10,930 bases of DNA from Lysobacterales bacterium UBA5700 (GTDB lineage: Bacteria; Pseudomonadota; Gammaproteobacteria; Xanthomonadales; Xanthomonadaceae): positions 70,584 to 81,513 of the forward strand of contig DIHI01000087.1 of the NCBI GenBank assembly GCA_002420085.1. The letters run 5' to 3'. The notes under the pieces are model-generated. The model was not told the DNA's origin, ran no database searches, and was given only the letters and a program-made list of their open reading frames with translations. A program made the translations under genes and the position numbers. Of the stretch, positions 1 through 6,979 are shown one piece after another. Positions within the stretch are counted from its first letter, which is position 1. Each line of letters opens with the position of its first letter.

Positions 1-356
1 CCGCGCGTCTCGAAGCCCGCCAGGATGGCGCGAATGGCGGCGTTCTTCGAGGCGGGCAATGATCCGCACGGTTCGGATTGCCGCCCACCGGCCCTGCATC
101 GGCGCCAGGCCCGCTGGCCGCGCCACGATGGCGTCAACTGCGCACAGATCCGCGTTCGGGGCGGACCTGCCGTGAAATCGGGTGAGGTCGGCACGTAGTG
201 GCACCAGCGCTACCTGCCAGCCGACCCGCGTCACCCGGCAGCATTTGCGGAATGACCCGACTGCGTCCGGGGCGCTTTGATCGACGCCTGATGAATGTCG
301 GTGATCGATGACATGCGCGAAATGCCGCCGATCGGCTACATTCACGTCGACTCCAA
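1..356. other. Left-edge region without a recognised gene
   Basis: No protein family could be recognised here. On the plus strand, frame 1 is open from the window edge to a TAG at 196-198 (65 codons, rich in Arg, Ala and Pro). It could be the 3' end of a gene entering from the left, but the residues match nothing I know. The minus-strand frame across 134-415 is equally uninformative and runs over the hipB promoter, so I treat it as noise. The stretch may be decayed sequence next to the broken hipBA locus. Confidence 0.4.
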
Positions 357-387
357 TTGTAAGCGATCGAGTACATTGCTAGAATGT
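357..387 (+). promoter_or_regulatory. Predicted sigma-70 promoter and overlapping operator of hipB
   Basis: A -35-like TTGTAA (357-362) and a -10-like TAGAAT (380-385) are separated by 17 bp, which puts the transcription start near 392, just before the hipB start at 415. The -10 lies inside an imperfect palindrome, ACATTGCTAGAATGT (373-387), with matching 5-bp arms. HipB proteins typically repress their own promoter by binding inverted repeats that overlap it, so this palindrome is a natural operator candidate. The boxes are seen in the sequence; binding is inferred. Confidence 0.45.
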
Positions 388-414
388 CATCGAACGGTGA
401 CTCGGGAGCAGGCA

Positions 415-1092
415 ATGCCGATCATCCAAACCCCAAACGAGTTAGGGCTTGCCATCCGCTCGCGCCGCAAGGCGTTGGGCTGGGATCAGGCCACGCTGGC
501 AAGGCAGGTTGGCGTGACCCGGCAATGGGTCATCGACATCGAAAAAGGCAAGCCACGTGCGGAACTGGCGTTGGCGATGCGCGCGGTCCGTGTGCTTGGC
601 TTGTCCCTGAATGTGGACGCGAAGCCGGAGGTAAGCGTCGCGCCAGACAGCGAGACAGAGGGGCGTCCAACTCCGGGAACGCCGAGTCTGGACATCAATG
701 CCATCGTCGAGAGGAATCGTGGCACTGCCGCGCGTCTTTCCCCGGCAGCGCCGAACACTGCGGCCGACTACCTGAAAGCGATGGCGGCGAAACGCCTGGA
801 TTCCATGACCCGCCTCGACGCGGTCAGGAGCGAGTTCGATCCGCGTGCAGAAGCGGCTTCAGCCAATCGGCTGGCCAATCCAGCATTGCCGAAGTCGCCG
901 CGAACACTCGCCGACGAACCCGACGCAATCGAGGCGACAAGACGGTCGGATCATCCGGCGAGTGCAGTTCGGCCTGACGATGATCGATCGAAATCACCCG
1001 ATGGTTCCACCCGATCGGCAGGCACCAGACGCACGGCGGACGAACCGGCCAAGGGCACGCCGGCTTCAAAGCGTCCGGGGCGAGAGCGATGA
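415..1092 (+). CDS. hipB: HipB-like XRE-family antitoxin/transcriptional repressor with long C-terminal tail
   Basis: The product is 225 residues. Residues about 8-62 form a Cro/C1-type helix-turn-helix: LGLAIRSRRKALGWDQATLA leads into the recognition-helix part GVTRQWVIDIEKGKP. This is typical of HipB repressors that pair with HipA kinases. Residues about 91-100 (SLDINAIVER) resemble the usual HipB C-terminus. The remaining 120 or so residues are polar, rich in Arg, Asp, Ala and Pro, and look disordered, so the protein is about twice the usual length. The ATG at 415 is chosen because a GGGAG Shine-Dalgarno sits at 404-408 and the predicted promoter lies at 357-385; an in-frame GTG-type start at 295 would lie upstream of that promoter. 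The TGA overlaps the hipA ATG (ATGA), a sign of translational coupling. The family role is DNA binding and neutralisation of HipA. Because the adjacent hipA is broken, this copy may now be an orphan repressor. Confidence 0.8.
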   Translation: MPIIQTPNELGLAIRSRRKALGWDQATLARQVGVTRQWVIDIEKGKPRAELALAMRAVRVLGLSLNVDAKPEVSVAPDSETEGRPTPGTPSLDINAIVERNRGTAARLSPAAPNTAADYLKAMAAKRLDSMTRLDAVRSEFDPRAEAASANRLANPALPKSPRTLADEPDAIEATRRSDHPASAVRPDDDRSKSPDGSTRSAGTRRTADEPAKGTPASKRPGRER

Positions 1093-1404
1093 CGGAGTTG
1101 CTCGTTCTGATCAATGGGCGCTTGGCCGGCAGGGCCTCTGCCGACCGGCGTGGCCGCCTCGGTTTCAGCTACGACCACGACTGGCAGAACCGTCGTGATG
1201 CGATCCCGCTATCGCTCAGTCTGCCGCTGGCAAACACGCATCATGATTCCGACACCGTCGCCGCAGTGCTGTGGGGATTCCTCCCGGACAACGAGCACGT
1301 CCTCCAGCGTTGGGGTGGTAGACAACTTGCTCGATGCGATTGCCGGATCGGCCGATCACTGCCTGAGAATGTTGGGCGCATCGGCCGGCAACCGATCCGA
1401 GTGA
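1089..1404 (+). pseudogene. hipA: hipA remnant: N-terminal domain plus out-of-frame C-terminal-like piece
   Basis: Intact HipA proteins are Ser/Thr kinases of about 420-440 residues that phosphorylate glutamyl-tRNA synthetase or related targets and induce growth arrest. Here residues 1-76 read as a clean HipA N-terminal subdomain, with LSLSLPLA at 41-48 and the hallmark GFLPDNEHVLQRWG at 63-76. After Trp75 (codon at 1311) the frame loses all similarity. In the neighbouring frame, 1315-1404 reads VVDNLLDAIAGSADHCLRML and ends at TGA; it resembles the final helix of HipA proteins. The simplest reading is an internal deletion that removed the kinase core and joined the two ends out of frame. The frame started at 1089 continues to a stop at 1565, but that tail looks random. 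The N-terminal part is a confident call; the C-terminal identity is an inference. Confidence 0.7.
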
Positions 1405-1704
1405 CGCCGAAGCGAGGAGACCGATGCCGACAGCGGGTGACTTGCGCGTGCAATGACCATGGTCGGCGGCGGTCAGCGGACCACCCACAACAGCGTGACG
1501 AGCGTGCGTCGCAGCGCGCAGCGGCTGGATCCGCAAGCTGCCACGCCAGATCCTCACCGGTGTGAATCACCTGTCAGCCGGTCGGGCATGACCAGGCAGA
1601 ACAGGACACAATGACCTACCCACGCCGAATCATGCGGCGGTGTACCTTGCCATGAGTCGGTGCTGGCTGGTATCAAGACAGCCCGACCGCACGCGCACAC
1701 GGAC
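1405..1704. other. Intergenic stretch between the hipA remnant and pdhA
   Basis: I recognise no gene in this 300-base stretch. Short frames on both strands have low-complexity Arg/Ser/Ala translations and no family resemblance. It may contain further decayed hipA or flanking sequence. Its right end holds the candidate pdhA promoter. Confidence 0.4.
1647..1676 (+). promoter_or_regulatory. Candidate sigma-70 promoter of the pdh genes
   Basis: TTGCCA (1647-1652) matches the -35 consensus at five of six positions. TATCAA (1671-1676) matches the -10 at four of six, with an 18-bp spacer. The predicted start near 1683 falls about 20 bases before the pdhA ATG at 1705. High-GC sequence yields such matches by chance, so this is tentative. 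Confidence 0.3.
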
Positions 1705-2796
1705 ATGAGCACAGTCGCGAACTTTCGCATCGAGTATCGACACTACCTGGCCGAAGACGGCACCGCGCCCGAGGGCAGCCTGCCCGAATTCGCCCGCGAC
1801 AGCGATGCCGTCGCACGGACCCTGGTCCCCCTGTTCAAGGAAATGCTTCGGCTGCGGGCCTTCGACACCAAGGCCGTGGCCTTGCAACGGACCGGCAAGC
1901 TCGGCACCTATGCCTCCTGTCTCGGCCACGAAGCCGCCCAGGTCGGCATCGGCGCTGCCATGCGGACCGAGGATGTCTTCGCACCCAGCTATCGCGAGTA
2001 CGGCGCCCAGATCCTGCGCGGCGTGAAACCACGCGAAATCCTCATGTACTGGGGGGGCGACGAACGCGGCAATGATTTCTCCGGCCCGGCCCACGACTAT
2101 CCCTGGTGCGTCCCGATCGCCACCCAGTGCCTGCATGCCGCTGGCGCCGCCCTCGCCTTCAAGCTGCGCGGCGAGCCTCGGGTCGCGGTCGCCTGTGTCG
2201 GCGACGGCGGCTCGTCCAAGACCGACACCTATGCCGCGATCAACTCGGCCGGCGCTTATGACCTGCCGTTCGTGCTGTGCATCATCAACAATCAGTGGGC
2301 GATCTCTGTGCCGCGTTCGGCCCAGACCGGCGCCAAGACGCTTGCCCAGAAGGGCCTGGCCGGCGGGCTGCACTGCATCCAGGTCGATGGCAACGACCTG
2401 ATCGCGGTGCTCGCCACCCTGCAAGAAGTGATCGAGCGCGCCCGGCGTGGCGAGGGCGGCAGCGTGGTCGAACTGATCACCTATCGTTTGTCCGATCACA
2501 CCACCGCCGATGACGCTCGCCGCTATCGAGCCGATGACGAAGTCAAAGCCGCCTGGCTGCGCGAACCTTTCATCCGCCTGCGTGCCTTCCTGACCGCCCA
2601 CGGCGTCTGGAACGAGACCCTCGAAGCCGAATGGCTGGAGGAAAGCCGGGCCTGGGTCGATCGTGAAGTCGATGCCTACCTGGAAACCCGCAGCCAACCC
2701 CTGGCGACCCTGTTCGACCTGGTCTACGCCGATCAACCGGACGATCTGGCCCGGCAGAAGGCCGACGCCCTGGCCTGGGAGCAGACCCATGGCTGA
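1705..2796 (+). CDS. pdhA: Pyruvate (2-oxo-acid) dehydrogenase E1 component, alpha subunit
   Basis: This is the thiamine-diphosphate-binding half of the heterotetrameric E1 that decarboxylates a 2-oxo acid and passes the acyl group to lipoyl-E2 in the cytoplasm. The 363-residue length fits the family. The ThDP/Mg motif is clear: GDG at 166-168 and NN at 195-196, followed by QW and a Ser-containing phosphorylation-loop-like segment (AISVPRSAQTG). Other family signatures are GTYASCLGHEAAQVGI near residue 75 and ITYRLSDHTTADD around 255, equivalent to the HTxxDD loop. The ATG at 1705 is preferred over an in-frame GTG at 1660 because family proteins begin close to it and 1660 overlaps the candidate promoter; the Shine-Dalgarno is weak for both. 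pdhB and pdhC follow on the same strand. Substrate is most likely pyruvate, but branched-chain 2-oxo acids (bkdA-type) cannot be excluded from sequence alone. A 386-codon minus-strand frame over this gene is only its shadow. Confidence 0.95.
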   Translation: MSTVANFRIEYRHYLAEDGTAPEGSLPEFARDSDAVARTLVPLFKEMLRLRAFDTKAVALQRTGKLGTYASCLGHEAAQVGIGAAMRTEDVFAPSYREYGAQILRGVKPREILMYWGGDERGNDFSGPAHDYPWCVPIATQCLHAAGAALAFKLRGEPRVAVACVGDGGSSKTDTYAAINSAGAYDLPFVLCIINNQWAISVPRSAQTGAKTLAQKGLAGGLHCIQVDGNDLIAVLATLQEVIERARRGEGGSVVELITYRLSDHTTADDARRYRADDEVKAAWLREPFIRLRAFLTAHGVWNETLEAEWLEESRAWVDREVDAYLETRSQPLATLFDLVYADQPDDLARQKADALAWEQTHG

Positions 2797-2858
2797 CTGC
2801 CACCTGCATCGCCAACCACGGACGGCCGCCGCTGCACGCCACGGACGAGGGTACTGAC

Positions 2859-3836
2859 ATGGCCGCCATCACCCTGATCGAGGCGATCACCCAGGCGCTC
2901 GCCCACGAAATGACCCGCGACCCGCGCGTGCTGGTGCTCGGCGAGGACGTCGGCGTCAACGGCGGCGTGTTCCGTGCTACCGCCGGCCTGCAACAACACT
3001 TCGGTCCGGACCGGGTGTTCGACACGCCGCTCGACGAAACCACCATCGCCGGCCTGACCGTCGGCCTGGCCAGCCAGGGCATGCGCCCGGTGGCCGAGGT
3101 CCAGTTCGACGGCTTCGTCTACCCGATGCTCGACCACATCATCAGCCACGCCGCCCGGTTCCGGTTCCGCACCCGTGGCCGGCTGACCTGCCCGATGGTT
3201 CTGCGGGTGCCCTGGGGTGGCGGCATCCGCGCCCCGGAGCACCACAGCGAAGCCAATGAAGCCATGTTCACCAATGTTCCCGGCTTACGGGTCGTGCTGC
3301 CGAGTTCACCTGCCCGCGCCTACGGTCTGCTGCTGGCCGCCATCCGCGACCCCGACCCGGTGATCTACATGGAGCCCAAGCGCATCTATCGGCAGTACAA
3401 GGAAGACGTCCCGGACGACGGCGAAGCGTTGCCGCTGGATGTCTGCTTCGTGCTGCGCGACGGCACCGACATCACCCTGGTCACCTGGGGCGCCCAGGTC
3501 AAGGAAACCCTCGAAGCCGCCGACCGGCTCGCCGCCGACGGCATCAGCGCTGAGGTCATCGATGTCGCCACCCTCAAGCCGCTCGACTTCGACACCATCG
3601 CCGAATCGGTCGCCCGGACCGGCCGCTGCGTGATCGTCCACGAAGCCCCACGCACCGCCGGTTTCGGTGCCGAGATCGCCGCCCGACTGGCCGAGCATTC
3701 CATGTACGACCTGCTGGCACCAGTCGAGCGGGTGACCGGCTACGACACCCCGATGCCACTGTTCCGGATGGAAATGAAATACCTGCCGAGTGTCGATCGG
3801 ATCGTCGCTGCCGCCAAGCGTGCCCTGGCGGCGTAA
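2859..3836 (+). CDS. pdhB: Pyruvate (2-oxo-acid) dehydrogenase E1 component, beta subunit
   Basis: The 325-residue product is the partner of the alpha subunit. It supplies the transketolase-like pyrimidine-binding and C-terminal domains of E1. Visible signatures are LGEDVGVNGGVFRAT (28-41), TPLDETTIAG with the acidic residue expected to activate ThDP near position 60, QFDGFVYPMLDHI (82-94), the active-site-lining EHHSEANEA (127-135) and the C-terminal stretch VIDVATLKPLDFDTIAES. It starts 62 bp after pdhA, and a GACGAGGG-like ribosome site lies just upstream of the ATG. The spacing and shared strand indicate co-transcription with pdhA. No truncation or missing motif is evident. Confidence 0.95.
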   Translation: MAAITLIEAITQALAHEMTRDPRVLVLGEDVGVNGGVFRATAGLQQHFGPDRVFDTPLDETTIAGLTVGLASQGMRPVAEVQFDGFVYPMLDHIISHAARFRFRTRGRLTCPMVLRVPWGGGIRAPEHHSEANEAMFTNVPGLRVVLPSSPARAYGLLLAAIRDPDPVIYMEPKRIYRQYKEDVPDDGEALPLDVCFVLRDGTDITLVTWGAQVKETLEAADRLAADGISAEVIDVATLKPLDFDTIAESVARTGRCVIVHEAPRTAGFGAEIAARLAEHSMYDLLAPVERVTGYDTPMPLFRMEMKYLPSVDRIVAAAKRALAA

Positions 3837-3881
3837 ACCGGCGTCCGGAATCCCCAGGCGCGCTGCGGCAGCCCACGCACT

Positions 3882-3908
3882 GAACCCGAACCCGAACCCA
3901 AGATTCCG
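3882..3908 (+). repeat. Short GAACCC tandem and mirrored GAATC words in the pdhB-pdhC gap
   Basis: The 78-bp gap between pdhB and pdhC contains GAACCC three times in tandem (3882-3899). It also has a 7-bp inverted pair, CGGAATC at 3846-3852 and GATTCCG at 3902-3908, which could form a loop just before the pdhC start. This looks like a degraded simple repeat, and no function is evident. Confidence 0.4.
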
Positions 3909-3914
3909 AATCCC

Positions 3915-5291
3915 ATGACCCAGAAAACCTTCCATCTGCCCGACCTCGGCGAGGGCCTGCCCGATGCGACCATCGTCGATTGGCTGGCCAAGGTCGGCGA
4001 CACCGTCCGTCTGGATGACCCGCTGGTTTCGATGGAGACCGCCAAGGCGGTGGTCGAAGTGCCATCGCCATGTTCCGGCACCCTGCTGTCGGTGGCCGGG
4101 GGCCCCGGCGACATCGTCGCCACCGGCGCCGTGCTGGCTACCTTCGAGATCGACCCCACTCTGCCGCAGCGCGCCGAAGGCCACGACACCGGCCATCATC
4201 ACCACCGTCCGCCAGCGGCGGCGCCCAGCACGACGGAAGCCGCAGCACCGGCCGCCGACCCTCACCGACCGGACGCCGGCACCGTGGTCGGCGCCATGGA
4301 GAGCAGCGACAGCGTGCGCAGCGACACCCTGTCGGAATCCGGTGGCGTCAAGGCCATGCCGGCCGTGCGTGCCCTGGCGAAGAAGCTGAAGATCGAACTG
4401 TCCCGGATCAAGCCGAGCGGCGCTGGCGGCGTCATCACGCTCGCCGACGTCAAGGCGGCCGCCGCAGCCGGTGGCGCCGAAGCCACTTCGCCAACCGCGT
4501 CAAGCGTTTCCCGCAGCCGGACGGCCTCGCCCGCAGATGGCCCTGTGTCGGCCAGACCATCCACTCCGCAGCCGACCGCCGCCGCAGCATCACGCACCTC
4601 GCTGTCGGCCTCGGGCCGGCCGCTGCGCACTCAACCACCGGGCGTCGACGCATTGGGCCAGCCCGAACCTCTGCGCGGCGTGCGTCGCAACATGGCACGG
4701 GTGATGGCCGACGCCCATGCCAAGGTCGCCGCCACCACGATCTGTGACGATGCCGAGATCCATACCTGGCAGCCCGGCAACGACATCACCGTCCGTCTCG
4801 TGCGAGCCATGGTCGTCGCCTGCGCCCGCGTGCCGGCACTGAACGCCTGGTTCGACGGCGACACGCTGACCCGCACCCTGCACCCACATGTCGATATCGG
4901 CATCGCCGTCGATACCGACGACGGCCTGTTCGTGCCCGCCCTGCGCAATGCCCACCTGCTCGATGGCCATGGCATCCGTGCCGCCGTCGATCGCCTGCGG
5001 GCCTCGGTGGAAGATCGCAGCATTCCTGCCAGCGAACTGACCGGCAGCACCATCAGCCTGTCCAATTTCGGCATGTTCGCCGGTCGCTACGCCACCCCGG
5101 TGGTCGTCCCGCCCACGGTGGCGATCGTCGCCGCCGGCCGCAGCCGCCACCAGATCACCCCGGTGGTCGGAGGCTTCGAGTCGCGCAAAGTCATTCCGCT
5201 GTCGCTGACCTTCGACCACCGCGTCTGCACCGGCGGTGAGGCCGCCCGATTCCTGCGCGCCATGATCGACGACCTGGCGCTGCCGCACTGA
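3915..5291 (+). CDS. pdhC: Dihydrolipoyl acyltransferase (E2) of the pyruvate/2-oxo-acid dehydrogenase complex
   Basis: This 458-residue core subunit takes the acyl group from E1 on a swinging lipoyl arm and transfers it to CoA. A single lipoyl domain spans residues 1-80, with the lipoylated Lys44 in METAKAVVEV. A flexible linker (81-145) rich in Ala, Pro and His follows, including HHHH at 94-97. The peripheral-subunit-binding domain lies at about 146-182 (VKAMPAVRALAKKLKIELSR). A second Ala/Ser/Pro linker leads to the catalytic domain (about 252-458). Its active site is DHRVCTGG at 434-441, with catalytic His435; many E2 proteins have DHRxxDG, so Thr replaces the Asp here. DDGLFVPALRNA (335-346) and SNFGMFAGRYATP are also typical of the acyltransferase fold. 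No E3 gene follows, so lipoamide dehydrogenase must be encoded elsewhere. The symbol is by position; bkdB would be the name if the substrate is a branched-chain acid. Confidence 0.95.
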   Translation: MTQKTFHLPDLGEGLPDATIVDWLAKVGDTVRLDDPLVSMETAKAVVEVPSPCSGTLLSVAGGPGDIVATGAVLATFEIDPTLPQRAEGHDTGHHHHRPPAAAPSTTEAAAPAADPHRPDAGTVVGAMESSDSVRSDTLSESGGVKAMPAVRALAKKLKIELSRIKPSGAGGVITLADVKAAAAAGGAEATSPTASSVSRSRTASPADGPVSARPSTPQPTAAAASRTSLSASGRPLRTQPPGVDALGQPEPLRGVRRNMARVMADAHAKVAATTICDDAEIHTWQPGNDITVRLVRAMVVACARVPALNAWFDGDTLTRTLHPHVDIGIAVDTDDGLFVPALRNAHLLDGHGIRAAVDRLRASVEDRSIPASELTGSTISLSNFGMFAGRYATPVVVPPTVAIVAAGRSRHQITPVVGGFESRKVIPLSLTFDHRVCTGGEAARFLRAMIDDLALPH

Positions 5292-5301
5292 GCCGCAGCC
5301 A

Positions 5302-5336
5302 GATCCGGCGGACGGTCGCTGACCGTCCGCCGGATC
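5302..5336. terminator. Perfect 16-bp hairpin between convergent pdhC and bfr
   Basis: GATCCGGCGGACGGTC (5302-5317) is followed by a 3-base loop (GCT) and its exact reverse complement (5321-5336). It sits 11 bp after the pdhC stop and 40 bp past the convergent bfr stop, where a bidirectional terminator is expected. Neither side has a T tract, so intrinsic termination would be atypical, although U-poor hairpins are common in GC-rich genomes. A weaker hairpin (CTGCCC at 5348-5353 with GGGCAG at 5364-5369) lies closer to bfr. Confidence 0.7.
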
Positions 5337-5376
5337 GACCCGAAGGTCTGCCCCCGAATCCGAGGGCAGCCCGACC

Positions 5377-5844
5377 TCAGGACATCCGCGCCTGCAGGTA
5401 CAGCGGCTCGCCCAGACGGTCGATCAGGCCGAGTTGGGTCTCCAGCCAATCGACGTGTTCTTCCTCGTCTTCCAGGATGTGCTCGAACAACTCCCGGCTG
5501 ATGTAGTCGCCGACCTGCTCGCAGTAAGCGATCGCCGTCCGCAGATCGGGCATGGCGATCATTTCCAGCTTGAGATCACACTCCAGGGTTTCCCTGGGCG
5601 TCTCACCGATCAGCAGCTTGCCGAGATTTTGCAGATTGGGCAGGCCGTCGAGGAACAGGATGCGCTCGATCAGACGATCGGCATGCTTCATCTCATCGAT
5701 CGACTCGTGACGCGCCTTCTCGGCCAACTCGGTGAAGCCCCAGTTGGCCAGCATCTTGGCATGAAGAAAATACTGGTTGATCGCGATCAGTTCGTTGTAC
5801 AGCACCTTGTTGAGGTGCTCGATGACCTTGGCGTCGCCTTTCAT
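5377..5844 (-). CDS. bfr: Bacterioferritin
   Basis: Bfr forms a hollow 24-subunit shell in the cytoplasm that oxidises Fe(II) at di-iron centres and stores it as a mineral, with haem bound between subunit pairs. The 155-residue length is standard. All ferroxidase ligands are visible at family positions: Glu18, Glu51, His54, Glu94, Glu127 and His130. The haem-ligand methionine is Met52, in [11 protein letters not shown]. The N-terminus [20 protein letters not shown] is characteristic. The ATG at 5844 is preceded on the minus strand by a GGAG-type ribosome site. bfd lies 178 bp upstream on the same strand, and the intervening region could hold a separate bfr promoter. Bfd would reduce the stored iron for release, so the pair works as a storage and mobilisation set. 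Confidence 0.98.
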   Translation of the reverse strand: MKGDAKVIEHLNKVLYNELIAINQYFLHAKMLANWGFTELAEKARHESIDEMKHADRLIERILFLDGLPNLQNLGKLLIGETPRETLECDLKLEMIAMPDLRTAIAYCEQVGDYISRELFEHILEDEEEHVDWLETQLGLIDRLGEPLYLQARMS

Positions 5845-5881
5845 GAGCCGTGCTCCGAGAACGTGTACGGCCCCCAGTGTA

Positions 5882-5896
5882 GCGGTCTCGGACCGC
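5882..5896 (-). promoter_or_regulatory. Inverted repeat upstream of bfr, abutting a -10-like box
   Basis: GCGGTC and GACCGC flank a 3-base centre (TCG), forming a perfect 6-bp inverted repeat. Read on the minus strand it directly abuts TACACT (5876-5881), a four-of-six -10 match about 32 bases before the bfr start. No convincing -35 box is visible. It could be an operator or a short RNA hairpin. Confidence 0.25.
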
Positions 5897-6022
5897 GAAC
5901 GAGGAAACGCGAATCGTATTCATGTACCTCGAATCGGCACCTGCGATCCGACCTGCTCGAACCGAGCCCCGGCAGGCGAATCGAGGTAGATCGAGGCGGG
6001 GCCGCAGCCGAGCGGCCAACCC

Positions 6023-6220
6023 TCAAGCGGCCGCCAGCATCGGCAGCGGCAAGGGCCGCGCACTCGCCTCCGCGAGAATCTCGGTGGCCAGCGAGGCACA
6101 GGTACCGCAGCCGGTGGCGCAACCGGTGTACATGCTCAATTCGGCAAGCGAAGCACAGCCCTGCTTGGCCGCCTCGCGAATCTGGCGATCGGTGACACCA
6201 TGGCAAACGCAGACGTACAT
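6023..6220 (-). CDS. bfd: Bacterioferritin-associated ferredoxin Bfd
   Basis: This 65-residue [2Fe-2S] protein binds bacterioferritin at the haem and delivers electrons so that stored Fe(III) is reduced and released. The cluster ligands are at the family positions Cys4, Cys6, Cys38 and Cys41 (MYVCVCHGVTD near the start, TGCATGCGTC at 32-41). The C-terminal helix TEILAEA is followed by a short Pro/Leu/Ala tail. The ATG at 6220 is chosen because family members begin with MYVC. A TTG in the same frame at 6259 would fall inside the predicted promoter. The start is closely preceded by a sigma-70 promoter with an overlapping Fur-box match, which agrees with known induction of bfd under iron starvation. 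Confidence 0.93.
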   Translation of the reverse strand: MYVCVCHGVTDRQIREAAKQGCASLAELSMYTGCATGCGTCASLATEILAEASARPLPLPMLAAA

Positions 6221-6237
6221 GACCGAAACCGGACGCA

Positions 6238-6282
6238 AATGAGAATGACTGGCATTCAACTACAGAATCGGCAGCCTGTCAA
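6238..6282 (-). promoter_or_regulatory. bfd promoter with overlapping Fur box
   Basis: On the minus strand there is a perfect -35 TTGACA (6282-6277), a 17-bp spacer and a -10-like TTGAAT (6259-6254). Overlapping the -10 and the predicted start is AATGAGAATGACTGGCATT (6238-6256). Against the 19-bp Fur pattern AATGAGAATnATTCTCATT the first half matches at nine of nine positions and the second at six of nine. Fur with Fe(II) bound here would block RNA polymerase. The site is 17 bp from the bfd ATG. The matches are seen directly; binding is inferred. Confidence 0.65.
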
Positions 6283-6583
6283 CAGCGCCGGTCACGGCTG
6301 AGAACCGTTCTGGACGATATGTCATGTCAGCGCGACGAACAGACCCGACCGGCTGGTCGAAGGCCGAAACACGACGGCTACTGCGAGCCGAGCAACTCAC
6401 ATGGCTGGATGACCACGCACGCCGACAGCCGGGTGCGGCAGATGATCGGGAGGGCATGTACGGTCCCGAGCGAACCCCCCTGTCCACCCGCCACCGGGCT
6501 GCGGCGTCCCACCGACTCGACACGCTCAAGAGCGGCGCCAGCACCGCCACCCCGCATCGGATTCAGCCCGCGTCGAGCCGACC
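6260..6583. other. Region between the signalling cluster and bfd, with one doubtful plus-strand frame
   Basis: The right part of the bfd promoter lies at the left end. A plus-strand frame opens with ATG at 6324 and runs to 6755; it crosses the end of the convergent Roadblock gene at 6584. Its first 45 or so codons (starting MSARRTDPTGWSKAETRRLL) look weakly protein-like, with Trp and charged residues and a segment TWLDDHARRQ. After that the translation turns Ser/Arg/Pro-rich and becomes the shadow of the opposite gene. I recognise no family. No clear terminator for the minus-strand cluster is visible. Confidence 0.3.
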
Positions 6584-6979
6584 TCATTCGCGGGGGATGA
6601 TCGCCGAAATGGCACTCGCACACGCCTTGCTCTTCCCGAGAACCAGGCCAAGCAGGGCCTTTGGCTCGGCCAGTACCGCCAGTATCAATAAATTACCGCT
6701 GTCAGGAACACTGGAAACCACGAGCTTTCCATCGGAACCCTCGATCAACACATGATCCAGACGACCGGAATCCAGCTCGCGCAGCACACTGTGACCGAGC
6801 GCGTTCAGAGAGCTCACCATGGCGGCAAACTTGCCCTGGTCGATAGCCCCCTTGGTGCATTCGGCATAGGGCCGACCATCGCGCAGCGCCAGGATCGCGG
6901 CGCGCGCACCCTCACAGTCGGTCAGAAGCTTTTCCAGGGCAGTATTGCATTTGGCTCGATCAGGCGCCTTGAGGCTCAT
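6584..6979 (-). CDS. Roadblock/LC7-domain protein (second of the cluster)
   Basis: The 131-residue product has the size and pattern of a single Roadblock/LC7 (MglB-like) domain. It has an N-terminal helix, then the beta-strand GARAAILALRDGRPYAE, a long central helix (KFAAMVSSLNALGHSVLREL), two strands (DHVLIEGSDGKLVVSSVPDS and NLLILAVLAE) and a C-terminal helix (LGLVLGKSKACASAISAI). Such proteins dimerise and act as regulators, often GTPase-activating partners, of small Ras-like GTPases. Its ATG overlaps the GTPase stop by 4 bp (ATGA), which strongly suggests coupled synthesis with that GTPase. It is the last gene of the five-gene minus-strand cluster. The domain is assigned from pattern, and its specific role is unknown. 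Confidence 0.8.
   Translation of the reverse strand: MSLKAPDRAKCNTALEKLLTDCEGARAAILALRDGRPYAECTKGAIDQGKFAAMVSSLNALGHSVLRELDSGRLDHVLIEGSDGKLVVSSVPDSGNLLILAVLAEPKALLGLVLGKSKACASAISAIIPRE

Noticed and set aside
295..414. Upstream extension of HipB to 295
   Set aside because: It would lie upstream of the predicted promoter, while a good Shine-Dalgarno at 404-408 supports the start at 415. The extra residues do not look like HipB.
1630..2790. Long minus-strand open frame of 386 codons over pdhA
   Set aside because: It is exactly antisense to a well-supported E1-alpha gene. Its Gly/Val/Ala-rich translation matches no family, and GC-rich codon bias commonly opens such frames.
3306..4265. Minus-strand open frame of 319 codons across the pdhB-pdhC junction
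   Set aside because: It is a shadow of two clear genes and the gap between them; composition is low-complexity Gly/Arg/Val with no recognisable motif.
4590..5288. Minus-strand open frame of 232 codons inside pdhC
   Set aside because: It is antisense to the E2 catalytic domain, with no domain resemblance in the translation.
5302..5336. Perfect inverted repeat considered as a mobile-element end or protein-binding operator
   Set aside because: It lies between two convergent stop codons with no transposase or promoter nearby, so a transcription terminator is the simpler reading.
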